A stretch of 9,993 bases of DNA, taken from the NCBI GenBank assembly GCA_013375335.1, contig JABXJZ010000034.1, forward strand, positions 1-9,993, written 5' to 3'. This document shows, piece after piece, positions 1 through 6,741 of this stretch. The stretch is from Desulfobacterales bacterium. Lineage in GTDB: Bacteria; Desulfobacterota; DSM-4660; Desulfatiglandales; B25-G16. The notes under the pieces were generated by a model. That model saw only the letters and a program-made list of their open reading frames with translations, ran no database searches and had not been told where the DNA came from. The first letter of the stretch is position 1. Every line of letters begins with the position of its first letter. The position numbers and the translations under genes are program-made.

Positions 1-765
1 ACGATCAGTTTTGGCGGCCTTATGGCCGTGGACAGAGTCAGTTTCAATGTGAAGCCTGGCACCATCTTCTCCATTATTGGGCCCAATGGAGCTGGCAAGA
101 CCACCATTTTCAACTGTGTCAGCGGCCTTTATAAACCTGATGCCGGGGCTATCATTTTCAAGGGAGAAGATATAACAGGGCTCAAACCCCACAAAGTTGC
201 CCAGAAGGGGATCGCCAGAACGTTTCAGAACATCGAGCTCTTCTCTAGAATGACGGTTATGGAAAATCTGATGCTTGGACGACATATCCATATGAAGACA
301 GGGGTATGGAGAGGAGCCACCTTTTATAGAAGAGGTTCCAAGGCGGCTAAAGAGGAGATTGAGCACAGAGGAAGAGTGGAAAAGATCATTGACCTCCTGG
401 ATCTACAGTCTGCGAGAAACCAGTTTGTGGGGGCACTCCCCTACGGTACCCAGAAATTGGTTGAACTGGGGCGGGCGCTGGCACTGGAACCTGAACTTCT
501 CCTTCTGGACGAACCCTCTGCAGGCATGAACTCCGATGAGAAGCAGGACTTGATTTTCTGGATCAAAGATATTCAGGACGAGCTCGGGGTTACGATTTTG
601 TTGATCGAACATGATATGAAGATGGTCATGGATATATCTGACCGTGTTTTGGCCATCAATTTCGGCAAACCCATTACTGAAGATATCCCCGATGGCGTTC
701 AGAAACACCCTGAGGTCTTAAAGGCTTATTTGGGAGAGGATGAGTTCATTGAGTCCGCTGCTTGA
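1..765 (+). CDS. livG: LivG-type ABC transporter ATPase (5'-truncated by window)
   Basis: One of the two cytoplasmic ATP-hydrolysing subunits of a branched-chain amino acid-type (HAAT family) ABC importer. The frame is open from base 1 and codes TISFGGL before the Met at 22. LivG proteins carry an F-G-G-L stretch just ahead of A-V-D-x-V-S-F, so the Met at 22 is internal and the true start lies upstream. Numbering from that Met: Walker A GPNGAGKTT at 20-28, Q-loop Gln69 (T-F-Q-N), degenerate signature PYGTQK at 140-145, Walker B LLLLDEP at 159-165 and switch His197 in LLIEHDM. The family's PYGxQ replaces LSGGQ, so this is not a defect. The C-terminal half, with H-P-E-V-L-K-A-Y-L-G, is the usual LivG ending. 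It overlaps the next ATPase gene, as livG and livF normally do. Permease genes (livH, livM) are expected before the window. The substrate cannot be read from the ATPase. Confidence 0.95.
   Translation, partial: TISFGGLMAVDRVSFNVKPGTIFSIIGPNGAGKTTIFNCVSGLYKPDAGAIIFKGEDITGLKPHKVAQKGIARTFQNIELFSRMTVMENLMLGRHIHMKTGVWRGATFYRRGSKAAKEEIEHRGRVEKIIDLLDLQSARNQFVGALPYGTQKLVELGRALALEPELLLLDEPSAGMNSDEKQDLIFWIKDIQDELGVTILLIEHDMKMVMDISDRVLAINFGKPITEDIPDGVQKHPEVLKAYLGEDEFIESAA
733..739 (+). promoter_or_regulatory. Ribosome binding site of livF, inside the livG end
   Basis: The sequence GGAGAGG lies 9 nt before the TTG at 749 but directly abuts the ATG at 740. The spacing therefore favours TTG 749 as the livF start. 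The site lies within the last codons of livG, which fits translational coupling. Confidence 0.55.
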
Positions 766-1525
766 GATAAAAAATATAGAGACCTTTTACCGCCTGATCT
801 ACGCACTGCGCGGGGTATCCCTGACCGTGGAACAGGGGGCCATAACCACCATTCTTGGAAACAATGGCGCTGGAAAATCCACTGTGTTAAAGACAGTTAT
901 GGGTCTGATCGAGGATCAGCCGGACAAGGGGACCATAGAATTCATGGGGAAGAGGATTGATGGCAAGGATCCTGAAGAGATCGTTAGAATGGGTATATCG
1001 TATGTGCCGGAGGGAAGAGAGGTCTTTGAAGAGCTGAGCGTGAAGGAAAACCTCCTGATGGGTGCCTATATAAGGAGAGACCGCAGAGGAATAAAAGAGG
1101 ACTTCCAGCAGATATACGGATATTTCCCCATCCTGAAAGAAAGAGAAGATCAATGGGCCGGTACACTTTCCGGCGGCGAGCAGCAGATGTTGGCCCTAGG
1201 CCGGGCCCTAATGAACCGACCCAAGCTCCTTCTTCTCGATGAACCATCCTTGGGGCTTTCCCCTATCCTAGTTAAGGAGATATTTGGCATTATAAAGGCA
1301 ATAAACGAGGAAGGAGTAACGATTCTCCTGGTGGAACAGAATGCGCGCATGGCCCTGGCCATATCTGATGTTGGCCTGATATTGGAAAATGGCCGGTTCG
1401 TTATGAAGGGGAAGTCCGAGGAACTGCTGAAAGACAAGGATGTCCAGGAATTCTATATGGGAGTTCGGTCTGAAGAGTCCGCCAAAGGGTATCAGCGGTG
1501 GAAGAGAAAAAAGCGGTGGAGATAA
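749..1525 (+). CDS. livF: LivF-type ABC transporter ATPase
   Basis: Second ATPase of the same importer, expected to pair with LivG under the LivH/LivM permeases. I take TTG 749 (258 residues, beginning M-S-P-L-L-E-I) over ATG 740 because LivF proteins usually begin just before L-L-E-I and the SD spacing fits; ATG 740 remains possible. Numbering from 749: Walker A GNNGAGKST at 37-45, signature LSGGEQQ at 140-146, Walker B LLLLDEP at 160-166. Gln197 (L-V-E-Q-N) sits where most ABC ATPases have the switch His, which is normal for LivF. After the usual V-Q-E-F-Y-M-G ending there is an extra basic tail of about 20 residues finishing K-R-K-K-R-W-R, making the protein longer than the roughly 235 typical of the family. 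I recall similar tails in LivF proteins next to acyl-CoA ligases in Deltaproteobacteria. It overlaps livG by 17 bp and ends 28 bp before the ligase gene. Confidence 0.94.
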   Translation: MSPLLEIKNIETFYRLIYALRGVSLTVEQGAITTILGNNGAGKSTVLKTVMGLIEDQPDKGTIEFMGKRIDGKDPEEIVRMGISYVPEGREVFEELSVKENLLMGAYIRRDRRGIKEDFQQIYGYFPILKEREDQWAGTLSGGEQQMLALGRALMNRPKLLLLDEPSLGLSPILVKEIFGIIKAINEEGVTILLVEQNARMALAISDVGLILENGRFVMKGKSEELLKDKDVQEFYMGVRSEESAKGYQRWKRKKRWR

Positions 1526-1539
1526 GGTGATGGAGTAGC

Positions 1540-1546
1540 GGAGGAG
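1540..1546 (+). promoter_or_regulatory. Ribosome binding site fixing the TTG start of the ligase
   Basis: GGAGGAG lies 7 nt before TTG 1554. A near-perfect SD at ideal spacing supports the rare start codon. Confidence 0.75.
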
Positions 1547-1553
1547 AAATAAC

Positions 1554-3365
1554 TTGAGTATAACCTTAGAGACTGCACCCCAGGTTTTTAGACAGGCTGT
1601 CCAGAGATACGGCGACCGGGTGGCCATGCGCAAAAAGGAATACGGTCTCTGGCACGATATCTCCTGGAATGAATACTACATCCTGGCCAAATATGTAGGC
1701 TCGGCCGTCATATCCATGGGGCTCAAAAAGGGAGATTGTGTCTCCATTATTGGAGATAATTGTCCCGAATGGGTGATCATAGACCTGGGTATCCAATGCA
1801 CTGGAGGTGTCGCAGTTGGCGTCTATTCCACTAACGCGTGGCCCCAGGTTGAGTATGTGATTCAGAACTCTGAATCGAAGTTTTTCTTTGTGGAAAACGA
1901 GGAGCAGCTCGACAAATGGCTCCACTTCAGGGACAACGTAACCTCTCTGAAAAAGGTGATTGTCTGGGACCTGGAGGGATTGAGACATTTTGAGGACCCC
2001 ATGGTCATGACTTACGAGGATCTCTTAGATTTGGGTCGTAAGATCGTGGAAAAGGACCCCAATCTGTTTGAGAAACGCATGGCTGAGGTCAGACCAGAGG
2101 ATCTCTCGGTACTGGTCTACACCTCCGGCACTACAGGCCCCCCAAAAGGGGCAATGCTCACCCACAGAAGCGTCACCTGGATGGGGCAGGCCATCACCAA
2201 GGATGACCCCGTATACGACACAGACGAGGTCATGTCCTTTTTGCCCCTGTGTCATATGTTTGAACGTCTCTTTTCAGTCTTTGTTCATATCACCCATGGA
2301 TATACCCTCAACTTCGTAGAAAGCCTGGGCACGGTCACAGATAATATGCGGGAGATATCCCCAACCGTGGGATATGCGGTCCCCCGTATCTGGGAAAAAT
2401 ATCTTTCTGCTATCTATATTAACATGTCGGATGCCACCTGGTTCAAACGGCTCGTTTTTGGCATCACCCTTAAGATAGGACGGAAGCGGGCCACCCTGAC
2501 GATGAACTTCAAGCCAGTCCCCTTCTATCTTAAAGTCCTCTATCAGCTTGCCTATTTCGCAGTCTTTCGAAAGCTGAAAGAGAGACTGGGGTTTGACCGG
2601 TTGAGGGTAGCCTACTCAGGTGCCGCCCCTATATCGCCGGATGTGCTCCATTTCTTCCAGTCCATCGGTGTCAATCTCATAGAGGGTTATGGCCAGACAG
2701 AGGGTACAGGGGTAACCTGTGCCTCCAGGATTGGCAAAGTCAAGTGTGGAACCGTGGGACCTCCCCTCCAAGGTGTGGAGGTGAAAATAGCAGAAGACGG
2801 AGAGATACTGGTTAGATCTCCCGGTGTGTTCAAGGGATACTACAAAGACCCAAAGGCCACCAAGGAGGCCTTAAAAGACGGATGGCTTTACTCCGGTGAT
2901 GTGGGGGAGTTAGATGAGGATGGGTATCTCAAAATCACGGACCGCAAAAAGGATATTATCGTGACCGCAGGTGGTAAGAACATAACCCCCCAATATATCG
3001 AAAATAAGCTAAAAGCCAGTTCATATATCAATGACGCCGTAGTCATTGGAGATAACAGAAGATATATAACGAGCCTAATCATGATCGATGAGGACAACGT
3101 GGTAAAATATGCCCAGGACAATAAGATTCAATTCTCCACCTATAAGGACCTGACCCGGAGTCCCGAGATTATAAAGTTGATCCAGGGTGAGGTTGATGAG
3201 GTGAACGAAACCCTCTCCCGTGTCGAGCAGGTAAAGAAATTTACCATGCTTCCCAAGAGACTTTATGAAGAAGATGGAGAGGTCACCCCGACCATGAAGG
3301 TAAAGAGAAAGTATGTAAATGAGGCCTTCAGTGACCTGATTGAAGCAATGTACAAAAGGGGTTAG
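1554..3365 (+). CDS. AMP-forming acyl-CoA synthetase (long-chain fatty acid-CoA ligase family)
   Basis: An ANL-superfamily enzyme that activates a carboxylic acid with ATP to an acyl-adenylate and then transfers the acyl group to CoA; cytoplasmic, possibly at the membrane. It has 603 residues, normal for bacterial long-chain ligases. Visible motifs are the P-loop YTSGTTGPPKG at 189-199, GYGQTEGT at 378-385, the ATP-binding SGD at 447-449, hinge DRKK at 463-466 followed by a GGKN/P-Q-Y-I-E segment, and the C-terminal TPTMKVKR (578-585), in which Lys582 is the likely adenylation lysine. The whole catalytic set is present, so the enzyme should be active. The gene lies inside the transporter operon between livF and the binding-protein gene, so the imported solute is probably its substrate. 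The family includes fatty and aromatic acid ligases, and chain length cannot be decided here. No membrane segment or carrier domain is seen. Confidence 0.93.
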   Translation: MSITLETAPQVFRQAVQRYGDRVAMRKKEYGLWHDISWNEYYILAKYVGSAVISMGLKKGDCVSIIGDNCPEWVIIDLGIQCTGGVAVGVYSTNAWPQVEYVIQNSESKFFFVENEEQLDKWLHFRDNVTSLKKVIVWDLEGLRHFEDPMVMTYEDLLDLGRKIVEKDPNLFEKRMAEVRPEDLSVLVYTSGTTGPPKGAMLTHRSVTWMGQAITKDDPVYDTDEVMSFLPLCHMFERLFSVFVHITHGYTLNFVESLGTVTDNMREISPTVGYAVPRIWEKYLSAIYINMSDATWFKRLVFGITLKIGRKRATLTMNFKPVPFYLKVLYQLAYFAVFRKLKERLGFDRLRVAYSGAAPISPDVLHFFQSIGVNLIEGYGQTEGTGVTCASRIGKVKCGTVGPPLQGVEVKIAEDGEILVRSPGVFKGYYKDPKATKEALKDGWLYSGDVGELDEDGYLKITDRKKDIIVTAGGKNITPQYIENKLKASSYINDAVVIGDNRRYITSLIMIDEDNVVKYAQDNKIQFSTYKDLTRSPEIIKLIQGEVDEVNETLSRVEQVKKFTMLPKRLYEEDGEVTPTMKVKRKYVNEAFSDLIEAMYKRG

Positions 3366-3373
3366 GATAATGG

Positions 3374-3427
3374 CCTTTCGAACCGGACAAGGGAAGCCAT
3401 AAACAACCAGCAAAAATCGAAAGGAGG
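3374..3427 (+). promoter_or_regulatory. Inverted repeat reaching into the ribosome binding site of the binding-protein gene
   Basis: CCTTTCGA (3374-3381) is an exact reverse complement of TCGAAAGG (3417-3424), with 35 nt between the arms. The right arm covers the first half of the SD AAAGGAGG (3420-3427) that serves ATG 3434. Pairing would mask the SD or mark an RNA processing site between the ligase and binding-protein genes. No T-run follows, so it is not an intrinsic terminator. Function is inferred. Confidence 0.35.
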
Positions 3428-3433
3428 CAAGAG

Positions 3434-4639
3434 ATGGGAAAAAAGATGGTTATTATGATGTTGCCTTTTGCCGCGGTGATCTCCCTTGCAATAGTCCCTG
3501 GGGTCATGGCAGTAAGGGGAGTCACTGATACAGAGATTCGTATCGGCCAGTGGGGGCCCCAGACAGGGCCTGCTGCTCTGTGGGGTGCGGTAGCCCGCGG
3601 GACTGGGTGTTATTTTGACATGATTAATGCGGAGGGAGGTATCCACGGCAGGAAGATAAAATACTTCTTGAGGGACGACGCCTATCAACCCCCCAAAACA
3701 AAGGCCATTGCCAAGGAGCTGGTGGAAGACAAGAAGGTCTTCGCCTTTGCCTCGGGTGTCGGGACCGCAACGGGTATGGCCGTCAAGAAGTACCTCCATA
3801 AGAACAGGGTACCCTGGGTTGGTCCTGCATCCGGATCCACCTATTGGGCTTACCCTCCTACTAAGTATCTTTTTGCCGTTTACCCGCCCTATTGTGATGA
3901 GGCCGCTATCTTGATCGAGTACGCGGTAAAAAAAATGGGCAAAAACAGAATTGCCTTCTTTTATCAGAATGACGATTACGGTAAAGAGGGGCTTTATGGG
4001 GCACAGCTTGCCCTTGAAAAATATGACATGAAATTAGTGGCGGCAGTATCCGTAGAACCCCTGGATACGGACTTAAGTTCGCACTGCATGAAGCTTAAGG
4101 CCGCCAATCCCGATTGTGTCCTCATATGGGTACTCCCCAAGCATGGGGCCATCATACTGGGAACTGCAGCCAAGATGGATTTCAAACCCCAGTGGATGTC
4201 CTCAAGTACCCTGAGTGATACGCCTATCATGTACAAGATCAGCAAAGGCCTTTTCAAGGATGTGATGGTAACGTCCTTTGGAGAACTTCCCGACTCCCAG
4301 CACCCCCTCATGAAAAAATACAGGCAAGCCCATGATAGGTTTGCCCCTAAAGACCGATGGGGGATCTTCTTCTATGCGGGCTTCTTATTCGTGGAGCCCA
4401 TGGTGGAAGCCCTCAAGAGATGCGGCCGTGATCTTACTGCGGATAACTTTGTCAGGGCCATGGAAGCCCTTAAGGATTACCAGGGCATAGGCCCCAAAAT
4501 GAGCTATGGTCCCAACAGGAGACAGGGATCGCACTCCTTCTTTATCGCCACATGTGGAGAAGGCGGGAGTCTTATGCGTATCTCGGACTGGATAACATCC
4601 GATATTGACCTTCAGGAGGTCATAAAAAGACGCCAATAA
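3434..4639 (+). CDS. Periplasmic substrate-binding protein of a branched-chain-type ABC importer
   Basis: The solute receptor of the importer, related to LivJ/LivK (Peripla_BP_6 type, periplasmic binding fold type I). It has 401 residues. The N-terminus has lysines at 3-4, a hydrophobic core at about 5-22, and a probable signal peptidase I site after A26 (V-M-A|V-R-G). No lipobox cysteine is seen, so it should be soluble in the periplasm. The mature start T-D-T-E-I-R-I-G-Q-W-G-P-Q-T-G-P is typical of the family, as are G-G-I-H-G-R-K-I (68-75), the DD at 81-82 and DDYGKEG (180-186). The start is fixed by AAAGGAGG 6 nt ahead of the ATG. It follows the ligase by 68 bp and closes the operon. The family binds amino acids, amides, aromatic acids and other carboxylates; the adjacent ligase favours a carboxylic acid. 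The exact ligand is unknown. Confidence 0.93.
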   Translation: MGKKMVIMMLPFAAVISLAIVPGVMAVRGVTDTEIRIGQWGPQTGPAALWGAVARGTGCYFDMINAEGGIHGRKIKYFLRDDAYQPPKTKAIAKELVEDKKVFAFASGVGTATGMAVKKYLHKNRVPWVGPASGSTYWAYPPTKYLFAVYPPYCDEAAILIEYAVKKMGKNRIAFFYQNDDYGKEGLYGAQLALEKYDMKLVAAVSVEPLDTDLSSHCMKLKAANPDCVLIWVLPKHGAIILGTAAKMDFKPQWMSSSTLSDTPIMYKISKGLFKDVMVTSFGELPDSQHPLMKKYRQAHDRFAPKDRWGIFFYAGFLFVEPMVEALKRCGRDLTADNFVRAMEALKDYQGIGPKMSYGPNRRQGSHSFFIATCGEGGSLMRISDWITSDIDLQEVIKRRQ

Positions 4640-4656
4640 TCAGGGTACCTTTCCCC

Positions 4657-4686
4657 TTGACAAACAACTGTCTTCTTTTCTATTCT
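4657..4686 (+). promoter_or_regulatory. Candidate sigma-70 promoter for the enolase-superfamily operon
   Basis: A perfect -35 box TTGACA (4657-4662) is followed after 18 bp by TATTCT (4681-4686), which matches TATAAT at 4 of 6 positions. A transcript would start near 4693, about 34 nt before the ATG at 4727. The position, 18 bp after the binding-protein stop, suggests that the sugar-acid genes can be transcribed without the transporter. The weak -10 suggests a need for an activator or a moderate promoter. Confidence 0.5.
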
Positions 4687-4726
4687 CCGTTCACCGGAAA
4701 GCGATTTGTTGGCACTGAGGTGCAGG

Positions 4727-5872
4727 ATGAAGATAACTGGCGTAGAAACCTATATCCTCCAGGGGCTGTTGCAAGATAAGGCCTTCGGCTGGTCTCAGCG
4801 GGTAACGGACAGGCGCCAGACCGCCCTGTGCGTGGTCTCTACTGATGATGGTATCCAGGGGTTGGGGGAGGCCTTTTATTATGCAACCCCTGCCAAGATA
4901 GTAGCTCACCTCATAAGTGATGGGTACGCACCTTTGCTCATCGGCAGGGACCCCTTGGATAACGCCGTCATCTGGGATTTCCTCTATAACTGGACGAGAG
5001 ATCAGGGGATGAAGGGCCTACCGATCTCGGCCCTCAGTGCTATAGACATTGCCCTGTGGGATATAAAGGGAAAGGCCCTGGGCTTGCCGGTCTATAAACT
5101 ACTGGGAGGAGCTTATCGAAATAAGGCCCATGTATATGCCACCGGCCTCTACCAGCCTCAGAATGTGCCCAGCATAGAAGATGCCCTGGTTGAGGAGGCC
5201 CTCGGTTACAAGGAGGATGGCTTCTTTGCTATGAAGCTCAAGGTCGGCTATGGGATCGAGACGGATATGAGATATGTGAAGGCCGTCAGAGAAGCCATAG
5301 GGAATGACATAGTTCTCATGGTGGATGCCAACCACGCCTATAATGCCGTTGAGGCAATCCGCCTGGCCAAGGAGATGGAGAAGTACGATGTCTACTGGCT
5401 TGAGGAGCCGGTGCCGCCTGAGGACATCGAGGGCTATATCGAAGTGAAGCAAAAGTCCAACATCCTCATCGCTGGCGGTGAGGATGAGTTTACCAGATAT
5501 GGCTTTCGGGAACTCATCGCCCGGCGTGCCGTAGATATACTCCAGCCAGACCTTTGCGCCGCCGGCGGTTTCACCGAAATGATGAATATAGTGGCTATGG
5601 CGAGTGCCTGGAACGTGCCGCTGGCCCCCCATGTTTGGGGGACGAACGTAGGCCTGGCTGCTTCTCTACAGTTATTCGCTGTCCTCCCCCACTTCCCCGA
5701 ACGCCGCTACCCGGCGGACCCCTTCTTCGAGTATGACCGTTCGCCTCATCCCCTGCGCGAGGGAGTAACCGAGGAGAGATTTGAGATGAGCGACGGCTAC
5801 CTGGACATTCCGCAACGGCCTGGCCTGGGGGTAAGCCTTGATATGGACTTTGTGAGGAAACACGCCCTTTAG
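4727..5872 (+). CDS. Mandelate racemase-type enolase-superfamily enzyme, D-galactarolactone cycloisomerase-like
   Basis: An enzyme of the MR/MLE group that abstracts the proton alpha to a carboxylate, using a bound Mg2+. I start at ATG 4727 (381 residues, M-K-I-T-G-V-E-T), the canonical N-terminus, with GAGG at 4717-4720 as SD; TTG codons at 4706 and 4709 give a poor leader. Numbering from 4727: capping domain about 1-125, then a barrel with K170-x-K172, metal ligands D200, E226 and E252, the D275/H302 dyad (Q-P-D-L-C and P-H-V-W-G) and E335. All MR-subgroup catalytic residues are present. From memory, the stretches R-D-Q-G, S-A-I-D-I-A-L-W-D-I-K-G-K, V-D-I-L-Q-P-D-L-C and P-H-V-W-G-T closely match Agrobacterium galactarolactone cycloisomerase (Gci). 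A dehydratase or isomerase acting on another sugar acid or lactone is equally possible. It is first in a unit with two sugar-acid-type dehydrogenases. Confidence 0.88.
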   Translation: MKITGVETYILQGLLQDKAFGWSQRVTDRRQTALCVVSTDDGIQGLGEAFYYATPAKIVAHLISDGYAPLLIGRDPLDNAVIWDFLYNWTRDQGMKGLPISALSAIDIALWDIKGKALGLPVYKLLGGAYRNKAHVYATGLYQPQNVPSIEDALVEEALGYKEDGFFAMKLKVGYGIETDMRYVKAVREAIGNDIVLMVDANHAYNAVEAIRLAKEMEKYDVYWLEEPVPPEDIEGYIEVKQKSNILIAGGEDEFTRYGFRELIARRAVDILQPDLCAAGGFTEMMNIVAMASAWNVPLAPHVWGTNVGLAASLQLFAVLPHFPERRYPADPFFEYDRSPHPLREGVTEERFEMSDGYLDIPQRPGLGVSLDMDFVRKHAL

Positions 5873-5916
5873 TGCCCGTCAAGGGCCGTTGCTCCTTGGC
5901 TATTCGCCGATCATGG

Positions 5917-5937
5917 CTTCTCATTCAATATGAGGAG
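5917..5937 (+). promoter_or_regulatory. Hairpin masking the ribosome binding site of the short-chain dehydrogenase gene
   Basis: CTTCTCAT (5917-5924) can pair with ATGAGGAG (5930-5937) across a 5-nt TCAAT loop, giving 8 pairs including one T-G wobble. The right arm is most of the SD GAGGAGGG (5932-5939) for ATG 5947. A closed hairpin would block initiation, so it is a candidate translational switch or an RNA stabiliser. There is no T-run for termination. The function is an inference, and a purine-rich SD next to a pyrimidine tract can pair by chance. Confidence 0.4.
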
Positions 5938-5946
5938 GGTTATTAA

Positions 5947-6714
5947 ATGATATGGGATAAATTCAGCCTGAAAGGAAGCAGTGGCATCGTTACGGGTGGA
6001 GGCACTGGCCTCGGTAAAGGTATGACGACCGCGCTCGTTCAAGCGGGAGCCGAGGTTGCAATTGTCGGCAGGAGACTGGAGGTCTTGGAAAAGACGGCTA
6101 AGGAACTGGGCCAACACAATGGGAAGGTCATACCGATCAAGGCAGACGTGGCGGATCTATCCGATATTAAGATGATTGTTGAACGAGCTCTTGAAGCCTT
6201 CGGCAAGATCGATTTTTTATTCAATAACGCGGGCACAATCCGCCGTGCTCCGTGTGAGGAACATTCCGAGGAAGACTGGGATATCGTGTTACGGACAAAC
6301 CTCAAAGCGCCTTTTTTCTTGGCCCAGGCGGTGGCTCGAACCATGATCGCCCGTAATATAAAAGGGAAGATCATCAATACGTCTTCCCTCCTTGCGTTTA
6401 TCGGGGGGAAAACCATCCCAGGTTACGCTGCGAGCAAGGGAGGGATTTCCCAGGTCACGAAAAGCATGGCCAATGATTGGGCCAAATACGGCATTAGGGT
6501 CAATGCCATTGGTCCAGGATATTTCATCACTGATGTCACTCAACCACTGGTACAAAACAAAGAGCGCTATGCGGAGATCACTGCCAGAATCCCTCTAGGT
6601 CGCTGGGGCACGCCTGAAGATCTCGGTGGTTTAGCAGTATTTTTGGCGTCAGATGCCTCCGATTATGTGACCGGACAGACAATCTTTGTGGACGGAGGGT
6701 GGTTGAGTTTCTGA
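5947..6714 (+). CDS. Short-chain dehydrogenase, KduD-like (2-keto-3-deoxygluconate 5-dehydrogenase family)
   Basis: A cytoplasmic NAD(P)-dependent classical SDR of 255 residues, the usual length. Visible are the nucleotide-binding TGGGTGLG at 16-23, NNAG at 93-96, Asn118, and the catalytic Ser147, Tyr160 and Lys164 (Y-A-A-S-K). The C-terminus D-Y-V-T-G-Q-T with V-D-G-G-W is standard. From memory, the order F-S-L-x-G, N-N-A-G-x-I-R-R, K-I-I-N-x-x-S-x-L, M-A-N-D-W-A-K and R-I-P-x-G-R-W-G matches E. coli KduD more closely than FabG. KduD interconverts 2-keto-3-deoxygluconate and its 2,5-diketo form, so a 5-hydroxyl of a keto-deoxy sugar acid is a reasonable substrate class. The GRR at 41-43, after the second strand, hints at NADP(H) use. 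It lies 74 bp after the cycloisomerase-like gene and 27 bp before the zinc dehydrogenase gene, with a strong SD (GAGGAGGG). A gluconate 5-dehydrogenase or other polyol SDR is the main alternative. Confidence 0.88.
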   Translation: MIWDKFSLKGSSGIVTGGGTGLGKGMTTALVQAGAEVAIVGRRLEVLEKTAKELGQHNGKVIPIKADVADLSDIKMIVERALEAFGKIDFLFNNAGTIRRAPCEEHSEEDWDIVLRTNLKAPFFLAQAVARTMIARNIKGKIINTSSLLAFIGGKTIPGYAASKGGISQVTKSMANDWAKYGIRVNAIGPGYFITDVTQPLVQNKERYAEITARIPLGRWGTPEDLGGLAVFLASDASDYVTGQTIFVDGGWLSF

Positions 6715-6741
6715 CACTTTAGTTCTCAAGGAGGGGGTTGT

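Noticed and set aside
22..24. Met at 22 as the real start of the first ATPase
   Set aside because: The frame is open upstream and codes F-G-G-L, which is part of the conserved LivG N-terminal region.
3362..3799. A 145-codon minus-strand open frame over the ligase end and binding-protein start
   Set aside because: It overlaps two well-supported genes and their spacer, and has no recognisable domain.
4710..4724. TGGCAC...TGC similar to a sigma-54 promoter
   Set aside because: The GG and GC elements are 9 rather than 10 nt apart, and transcription would start inside the coding region after ATG 4727.
4706..4726. TTG starts at 4706 and 4709 for the enolase-superfamily gene
   Set aside because: ATG 4727 gives the canonical M-K-I-T start and has an SD; the extra seven residues are unlike the family.
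5099..5632. A 177-codon open frame on the minus strand, opposite the cycloisomerase-like gene
   Set aside because: It lies wholly inside a gene with clear catalytic motifs, resembles no family I know and has no supporting context; it is a codon-bias shadow.
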